From the NCBI GenBank assembly GCA_905212085.1, contig CAJMDF010000051.1, positions 1-10,657 of the forward strand: DNA of 10,657 nt, given 5' to 3'. The notes below the pieces were generated by a model, which was not told where the DNA came from, did no database searches, and was given only the letters and a program-made list of their open reading frames with translations. Of the stretch, positions 6,912-10,657 are shown piece after piece; position 1 is the first letter of the stretch; every line of letters begins with the position of its first letter. Source of the stretch: an uncultured Clostridium sp. (lineage in GTDB: Bacteria; Cyanobacteriota; Vampirovibrionia; Gastranaerophilales; Gastranaerophilaceae). The position numbers and the translations under genes were made by a program.

Positions 6912-7586
6912 CTACCAATCAGCTAAATCATAAATCATTCTTACAGCCTGACCGGAATTTTTATTCTTAAGTCTTATAAATTGGTTTAATTGAGGATTTA
7001 TAATACACATATTACTTCCACAGCGTTTCATAAACTCTGAAAGTGATGTATAGTCAGAAGCTTTCTGCCTTACTGCATTGCATTCCTCTAAACTGTTACA
7101 AATTTCCGAAGGTCCAACATCACCTAAATGTAGACTATCGAAACGATTTTTTGGAAACGATACAAGATTATATTTTCTGCCAACCGGATTAGAATTAACA
7201 TAATTTGTAACACTATTGTTAAAATCAGTACGATTATCATCGTAGATATAGAAAATAACCTTCTTATTTGAATAAAATACATTTCCCCATGTTTTAGTAG
7301 ATTCAACTCCTCTTAGTACAGAATCAGGAATTCTCATTGGTTGATAACCGTTATATGCTGATAATCTTTTTAAATTAGAACTATTTATTCCAAATAAATC
7401 TACATCATTTTTATTTTGTGCAGCAGATCCTTTAATGCTATATACAATTTTTTGATAAGCATCCTGAAAATCAGAAGGTGCAAAACCATTAATAAATCCT
7501 GTATAATATGCAATTGCTAATAACACAGCTACACAGACACAAAAACTAGCAACTTCAATTAATTTATCTTTTACTTCCTTTTTCAT
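6912..7586 (-). CDS. Membrane-anchored or exported four-cysteine protein, unknown
   Basis: I do not recognise this family. From the preferred ATG (7584-7586) the protein has 224 aa. A Lys-rich start (MKKEVKDKLIE) leads into one hydrophobic segment (about 11-32), so it is an N-terminal anchor or uncleaved signal with the rest outside the cytoplasm. The exported part has a strand-helix-strand pattern (KKVIFYIYDD, DFNNSVTNYV, YNLVSF) followed by Cys163, Cys169, Cys189 and Cys194 and a CIINPQLNQFIRL hairpin. This vaguely recalls a thioredoxin-like fold without a CxxC centre, and two structural disulfides are plausible. The frame extends to a TTG at 7634, but those 16 codons contain the promoter. 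The ATG has no Shine-Dalgarno sequence and sits 6 nt after TATAAT, so a leaderless mRNA is predicted. Confidence 0.7.
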   Translation of the reverse strand: MKKEVKDKLIEVASFCVCVAVLLAIAYYTGFINGFAPSDFQDAYQKIVYSIKGSAAQNKNDVDLFGINSSNLKRLSAYNGYQPMRIPDSVLRGVESTKTWGNVFYSNKKVIFYIYDDNRTDFNNSVTNYVNSNPVGRKYNLVSFPKNRFDSLHLGDVGPSEICNSLEECNAVRQKASDYTSLSEFMKRCGSNMCIINPQLNQFIRLKNKNSGQAVRMIYDLADW

Positions 7587-7592
7587 ATAATT

Positions 7593-7621
7593 ATTATATA
7601 CTATTCTTAATAAGTTTGCAA
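7593..7621 (-). promoter_or_regulatory. Promoter of the exported orphan gene, predicted leaderless
   Basis: On the minus strand TTGCAA (7616-7621), a 17-bp spacer and TATAAT (7593-7598), then 6 nt to the ATG at 7586-7584. The expected transcription start is the first base of the start codon, the same geometry as upstream of the mnmD-like gene. Confidence 0.65.
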
Positions 7622-7627
7622 GATTTG

Positions 7628-7656
7628 TTGACAATAATTTGTGGGTGTTGTTTAAT
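7628..7656 (+). promoter_or_regulatory. Promoter of the rpsL-rpsG operon
   Basis: Consensus TTGACA (7628-7633), a 17-bp spacer and TTTAAT (7651-7656). The start is expected near 7663, leaving a leader of about 160 nt. Its -35 box lies 6 bp from that of the divergent orphan gene. Confidence 0.75.
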
Positions 7657-7662
7657 AGAGTT

Positions 7663-7821
7663 ACACTCTAAGCCGAAATTTTCGTGCTGAATTTTCGCAG
7701 AGTCAGACAAAAATAGGGCGTAAGGAAATAGAAAATATTTCAATAGTCCAGTCATACCGGAATGCGTAAGGGTTTCAGGATATGATTTTGTCGATGTAGT
7801 TACTAAAAAAAGGAGAAAAAA
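7663..7821 (+). promoter_or_regulatory. Long structured 5' leader of rpsL
   Basis: This non-coding stretch holds paired segments ACTCT (7665-7669)/AGAGT (7699-7703) enclosing CGAAA (7674-7678)/TTTCG (7693-7697), a two-part hairpin near the 5' end. The octamer GCGTAAGG occurs twice (7718-7725 and 7764-7771). It ends in an AAAAAAAGGAG ribosome site. Long leaders on ribosomal protein operons often bind one of the encoded proteins for autoregulation. That is inference here, and no known leader class is recognised. No convincing upstream peptide is seen. Confidence 0.4.
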
Positions 7822-8208
7822 ATGCCTACAATTAACCAGCTTGTTCGTAGAGAACGTAAAAAGCTTATTGACAAAACAAAATCTCCAGCATTGATGGATT
7901 GTCCTCAAAGACGTGGAGTATGTACTAGGGTTTATACAACAACCCCTAAAAAACCAAACTCAGCTTTAAGAAAAGTTGCAAGGGTTAGATTAACTAACGG
8001 ATTTGAAGTTACTTCATATATCCCAGGTATCGGTCACAACCTACAAGAACACAGTGTTGTTCTAATCAGAGGTGGAAGGGTTAAAGACCTTCCTGGTGTT
8101 AGATATCACATCGTTAGAGGTACTTTAGATACTGCTGGTGTTGCAAACAGAGCTCAAAGCAGATCTAAATACGGTGCTAAGAAAAATGCTAAAGGAGGTA
8201 AGAAATAA
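7822..8208 (+). CDS. rpsL: 30S ribosomal protein S12
   Basis: S12 sits at the decoding centre of the 30S subunit and monitors codon-anticodon pairing. The 128-aa protein is full length. PQRRGVCTRVYTTTPKKPNSALRK (starting near residue 28) and RVRLTNGFEVTSYI are the family core, and GRVKDLPGVRYH follows. The streptomycin-relevant lysines are wild type (Lys43 and Lys88), and Asp89, the residue methylthiolated by RimO in many bacteria, is present. The C-terminus carries a Lys/Gly-rich extension. The start has a strong AAAGGAG ribosome site behind a long leader. The stop codon overlaps the rpsG start in TAATG, indicating coupled translation. Confidence 0.98.
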   Translation: MPTINQLVRRERKKLIDKTKSPALMDCPQRRGVCTRVYTTTPKKPNSALRKVARVRLTNGFEVTSYIPGIGHNLQEHSVVLIRGGRVKDLPGVRYHIVRGTLDTAGVANRAQSRSKYGAKKNAKGGKK

Positions 8209-8678
8209 TGTCTAGACGTTCTAAACCAGCTAAAAGAATTCCTTTAGCAGATCCAGTATATAACAGTGTTGATATTTCTAAATTTATCAACAGAATTATG
8301 AGACGTGGTAAAAAATCTCTAGCTGAAAAAATCTTCTATGCTACATTATTAAAAATAGAAGAAAGAACTGGAGAAAAAGCTCTTGTTATCTTCCAAAAAG
8401 CAATGACAAATGCAACTCCGTTATTAGAAGTTAAAGCTAGACGTATCGGTGGTTCTACTTATCAAGTACCTATCGAAGTTAAAGCTGACAGAGGATTTGC
8501 ATTAGCATCTTCTTGGTTAATTGAAGCAGCTAAAAAACGTGGCGGAAAATCATTTATTGATAAATTAACTAACGAATTAATTGATGCTTCAAACGGTTCA
8601 GGTGCAGCTTGCAAAAAACGTGAAGATACACACAAAATGGCTGAAGCTAACAAAGCTTTTGCTCATTACAGATATTAA
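8208..8678 (+). CDS. rpsG: 30S ribosomal protein S7
   Basis: S7 is a primary 16S rRNA-binding protein that nucleates assembly of the 30S head and lines the E site. The 156-aa length is typical. It begins MSRRSKPAKR and contains FINRIMRRGKKSLAEKI (26-42) and ATPLLEVKARRIGGSTYQVP, the beta-hairpin core. It ends KKREDTHKMAEANKAFAHYRY. GGAGG lies upstream inside the rpsL 3' end (AAAGGAGG, 8190-8197) and the start overlaps the rpsL stop by one base. In most bacteria fusA and tuf follow. Here a strong terminator follows directly, so the str operon is reduced to two genes. Confidence 0.98.
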   Translation: MSRRSKPAKRIPLADPVYNSVDISKFINRIMRRGKKSLAEKIFYATLLKIEERTGEKALVIFQKAMTNATPLLEVKARRIGGSTYQVPIEVKADRGFALASSWLIEAAKKRGGKSFIDKLTNELIDASNGSGAACKKREDTHKMAEANKAFAHYRY

Positions 8679-8701
8679 TTTTAAATTAAATTTAATATTA
8701 T

Positions 8702-8743
8702 AAAAAGTAGAGACTTTTATTTTAAAGGTCTCTACTTTTTTTT
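8702..8743. terminator. Strong bidirectional terminator after rpsG
   Basis: The inverted repeat GTAGAGACTTTT/AAAGGTCTCTAC (8707-8718 and 8724-8735, one G-U pair) is flanked by an A-run (8702-8706) and a run of eight T (8736-8743). It stops rpsL-rpsG and, on the other strand, the Hcp-like gene, whose stop codon (8742-8744) overlaps it. Confidence 0.92.
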
Positions 8744-10325
8744 AATAACCTAATTTTGCTAAGTCTTCTTTAGGATTTGTTATCTTATTAATATCAAATA
8801 ATTTTGCAAAAGCATTTAATATTGCCGGATTAATAACAAGCGGAGAACAATCTGATAAAAAGATATTTTTAGCACCTTTATTTTTTAAATTTATAATATT
8901 TGATAAAGAATTAACATCGCATTTAGTTAGAAAAAATGCTAATTTATCAGACTCTATTGGAATTTTTTTGAATATTTTATTTAAAGCTCTATAAATTAAA
9001 GCATAGTCATTAGCCAAATTGATTGTAAGTACATTTGGCAATTTGGGATCATAAGAAAAAGAAATAGCATAAGTATTTTGAGGCATAATTGAAAAAAACT
9101 TATTGAAATAATCCTTTACATCAATAGTTAATTCAGTGTGTCCAATAATAAATATTCTCTCAGGATCTTTCTCAACAATTTTGTTAATCTCCTTGATAAA
9201 AGATTTTTCATTATAACCAACAACTACAGAACTCCTTTGTTGGCCTTTTGCAAACCCTTTTGCTTGCATAGCTGAGTCGATTAATGGCGCAAAATTTTTA
9301 TTTTCAATTTTTATAACACCTTTAGGAGCGACATCATCGGTTGTAAATAATCTTCCTCTATATAGATATTCTACATTTTGCGCCTCATTTTTGGTCAACA
9401 AAATTGCTCCGGGGAAAGTTGCAAAATCTAAAATAGTATTAAAAGTTCCATTTCCGTAATGACCGACTAAATTTTTAAAATTATTAAAGTATGGAAAAGC
9501 ATGAGCAATTAATAAATTTCCATTAGTATAAATATCCAGATCTTCATTTTTAGCATTTTCCAATACTAATTTTAAATCTTCCAAATTAGAACCTGATACT
9601 AATATTGCTTTATTAGGCCGTGTTGAGTAAGAAACTTTTGTCTGTATTAATTCTCCGAAATATTTTACTTGCGCAATCCCAATTAAATTTAATAATTTTT
9701 CATCACATTTTGCAAGCGTATACATTTCATCTTTAAATTTTTCGGTAGATACTCTGTTTAAATTGAATAGATTTAATGCAATAAGTACTTCTTTTGCAAT
9801 ACCATAATAATCAGAATTATGCTCATATAAATTACTTAAATTTACAGAGACACTTTTAATAATTGCTAAAAGAATTTCTGCATAGTATTTTTGACTGAAA
9901 TTTAACTTTTTGTACTTTTGAATAAATTCTTTATCACCCTTTTTTAGGATATTTGCAAGACTTGTCTTAGGAGACAATTTTATTAAATTTTTTAAATCAT
10001 TACAATTGGAATTTTTTTCCTTGCAAATTTTTAAATATTCTTTTCTTGAACTTACTAAGTTTAAATACTGTTTTGAAAACGAATCTAAAATTTGAACCTC
10101 TGATAAATCTTTAGCTCCGTCAATAACAGAAATTTCAGAAATTAAATCTTCTATTATCTCATTTTTATATATGCCAAATTCAATTAATTTTAGTAAATAG
10201 TAAGCTATTTGCCTTAGGATAATAAACATAACCTCTTGCATTGAAGATATATTAGGAGAAATTGAACAAGCACCTTTAGCTGTACAATTATTATATTCAT
10301 TATTTTTAAAAGAATTATAAAACAT
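8742..10325 (-). CDS. Hybrid-cluster protein (Hcp/prismane) homologue without cluster ligands
   Basis: This 527-aa protein aligns by eye with Hcp (hydroxylamine/NO reductase) over its full length: the N-terminal CTAKGAC...SPNISSMQEVM region, the helical domain, then ILVSGSNLEDL, YTNGNLLIAHAFPYFNNF, NLVGHYGNG, FATFPGAILLT, GRLFTTDDVAPKGVIKI and the GAKNIFLSD C-terminal domain. Numbered as in Desulfovibrio Hcp, the hybrid-cluster ligands are replaced: His244 by Ser246, Glu268 by Asn270, Cys312 by Glu314, persulfide Cys406 by Thr397, Cys434 by Tyr425, Cys459 by Ala438 and Glu494 by about Thr467. Spacing between the first three and between Cys406 and Cys434 is exactly conserved. Of the proximal 4Fe-4S cysteines (3, 6, 15, 21), the first two are Tyr3 and Phe6; Cys14 and Cys20 remain. 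The frame is intact, with AAGG about 7 nt before the ATG, one base after the glutaredoxin stop. Hydroxylamine reductase activity is not expected; the role is unknown. Confidence 0.85.
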   Translation of the reverse strand: MFYNSFKNNEYNNCTAKGACSISPNISSMQEVMFIILRQIAYYLLKLIEFGIYKNEIIEDLISEISVIDGAKDLSEVQILDSFSKQYLNLVSSRKEYLKICKEKNSNCNDLKNLIKLSPKTSLANILKKGDKEFIQKYKKLNFSQKYYAEILLAIIKSVSVNLSNLYEHNSDYYGIAKEVLIALNLFNLNRVSTEKFKDEMYTLAKCDEKLLNLIGIAQVKYFGELIQTKVSYSTRPNKAILVSGSNLEDLKLVLENAKNEDLDIYTNGNLLIAHAFPYFNNFKNLVGHYGNGTFNTILDFATFPGAILLTKNEAQNVEYLYRGRLFTTDDVAPKGVIKIENKNFAPLIDSAMQAKGFAKGQQRSSVVVGYNEKSFIKEINKIVEKDPERIFIIGHTELTIDVKDYFNKFFSIMPQNTYAISFSYDPKLPNVLTINLANDYALIYRALNKIFKKIPIESDKLAFFLTKCDVNSLSNIINLKNKGAKNIFLSDCSPLVINPAILNAFAKLFDINKITNPKEDLAKLGY

Positions 10326-10326
10326 A

Positions 10327-10557
10327 TTAAACCTTATTTTTTACATATTCAATAATATCATCTGATTCATATAGACATTTATCACATTCTGTATCGACCA
10401 AAAATGGAACTTGCTGCTTACCTCCTAAATTCATCAATTCTTCAAGATTTTTTTTATCTAATATATTCTTTTTGATATATTTAATCTTATTATCATCAAA
10501 ATAATTAATTACTTTCCTACAAAAAGGACAAGTATCTAAAATATATAACTCTAGCAT
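10327..10557 (-). CDS. Glutaredoxin, CPFC type
   Basis: A small dithiol oxidoreductase of the thioredoxin fold, cytosolic, 76 aa. The active site CPFC is at residues 10-13 (YILDTCPFC), the cis-proline motif QVPFLVD at 49-55, and the YESDDIIEYV helix closes the fold. It carries a second CxxC (Cys58, Cys61, in TECDKC) in the turn after the cis-Pro strand, which is unusual for a short glutaredoxin and might bind metal or form a disulfide. The ribosome site AAAGGAG lies about 8 nt before the ATG. One base separates its stop from the Hcp-like start, so the two are co-transcribed and probably translationally coupled. The partner (glutathione or another thiol) is unknown; NrdH-type and GST-N-type glutaredoxins are alternatives. 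Confidence 0.9.
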   Translation of the reverse strand: MLELYILDTCPFCRKVINYFDDNKIKYIKKNILDKKNLEELMNLGGKQQVPFLVDTECDKCLYESDDIIEYVKNKV

Positions 10558-10586
10558 TCATTTTTCTCCTTTATTTAAATTATAAA

Positions 10587-10619
10587 ACCTAATATAGAAT
10601 ATAAATTCCCTTATTAGGT
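10587..10619. promoter_or_regulatory. Inverted repeat upstream of the glutaredoxin/Hcp-like operon
   Basis: ACCTAATA (10587-10594) and TATTAGGT (10612-10619) are perfect 8-bp inverted arms separated by 17 bp, between the operon and a possible divergent gene. The repeat is either an operator for a dimeric regulator or an RNA hairpin in the leader. On the minus strand TATAAT (revcomp of 10579-10584) follows it, without a convincing -35 box. Confidence 0.4.
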
Positions 10620-10626
10620 AATAATT

Positions 10627-10657
10627 ATGAATACAGATTTATATATATTAAATAAAA
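10627..10657 (+). CDS. Possible start of a gene running off the window
   Basis: ATG at 10627 opens a frame of ten codons (MNTDLYILNK) to the window end, divergent from the glutaredoxin operon. AGG about 8-10 nt upstream is a weak ribosome site. Too short to identify; it may not be a gene. Confidence 0.3.
   Translation, partial: MNTDLYILNK

Noticed and set aside
7587..7634. TTG-initiated extension of the exported orphan
   Set aside because: The same reasons apply: the promoter lies inside it, and the ATG-initiated form gives a typical Lys-rich start before the hydrophobic segment.
7762..7785. Seven-codon upstream frame (MRKGFRI) in the rpsL leader
   Set aside because: No real Shine-Dalgarno sequence and too short to judge; kept only as part of the leader description.
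7594..7908. 104-aa open frame on the minus strand across the rpsL leader and start
   Set aside because: It covers the rpsL promoter, leader and first codons in antisense, has no ribosome site and no recognisable family.
8742..10325. Reading the Hcp-like gene as a degraded pseudogene or as an active hydroxylamine reductase
   Set aside because: The full-length frame, conserved spacing and coupled ribosome site argue against simple decay, while loss of all hybrid-cluster ligands argues against the standard enzyme.

Overview
This is an AT-rich bacterial chromosomal window (no mobile element, CRISPR array, rRNA or tRNA seen) carrying housekeeping genes on both strands. Ribosomal proteins S12 and S7, homoserine kinase, an AI-2E-family membrane protein, a cyanobacterial-type radical SAM protein and a stand-alone MnmC-type tRNA methyltransferase with a cyanobacterial-style C-terminal tail point to a low-GC member of the non-photosynthetic cyanobacterial sister lineage (Melainabacteria/Vampirovibrionia, for example Gastranaerophilales). 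That placement is inferred from protein style and composition and was not tested by a search.

Layout. 1-2415: mnmD-like methyltransferase (-) and thrB (+) diverge from two promoters whose -35 boxes overlap; thrB ends at a hairpin shared with a convergent gene. 2416-2946: an orphan, Gln/Met-rich, helical protein (-). 3111-5709: AI-2E-family protein and radical SAM protein (+), overlapping by 8 bp. 5672-6298: a histidine-phosphatase-fold gene (-) whose 3' end overlaps the radical SAM gene by 38 bp; its promoter is interlaced with that of leuD (6408-6905, +). 6912-7586: an exported four-cysteine orphan protein (-), diverging from rpsL-rpsG (7822-8678, +). The rpsL-rpsG unit closes at a strong bidirectional terminator without fusA or tuf. 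8742-10557: a glutaredoxin followed by a hybrid-cluster-protein (Hcp) homologue, both (-), one base apart. A possible partial gene starts at 10627 (+).

Most interesting. (1) The Hcp homologue keeps full length and spacing but has replaced all seven ligands of the hybrid Fe-S-O cluster and two of the four ligands of the proximal 4Fe-4S cluster. It looks like a maintained pseudoenzyme, co-transcribed with a glutaredoxin. (2) The histidine-phosphatase homologue has Cys-Asn-Gly in place of the catalytic Arg-His-Gly and has also lost the usual acid Glu, making it a second probable pseudoenzyme. (3) Two genes (mnmD and the exported orphan) have a near-consensus sigma-70-type promoter with TATAAT exactly 6 nt before an ATG and no Shine-Dalgarno sequence, which predicts leaderless mRNAs and corrects their starts. 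Other genes here have clear purine-rich ribosome binding sites. (4) Three divergent gene pairs share compact promoter regions, and the thrB and rpsL leaders contain dyads that could be operators or RNA structures.
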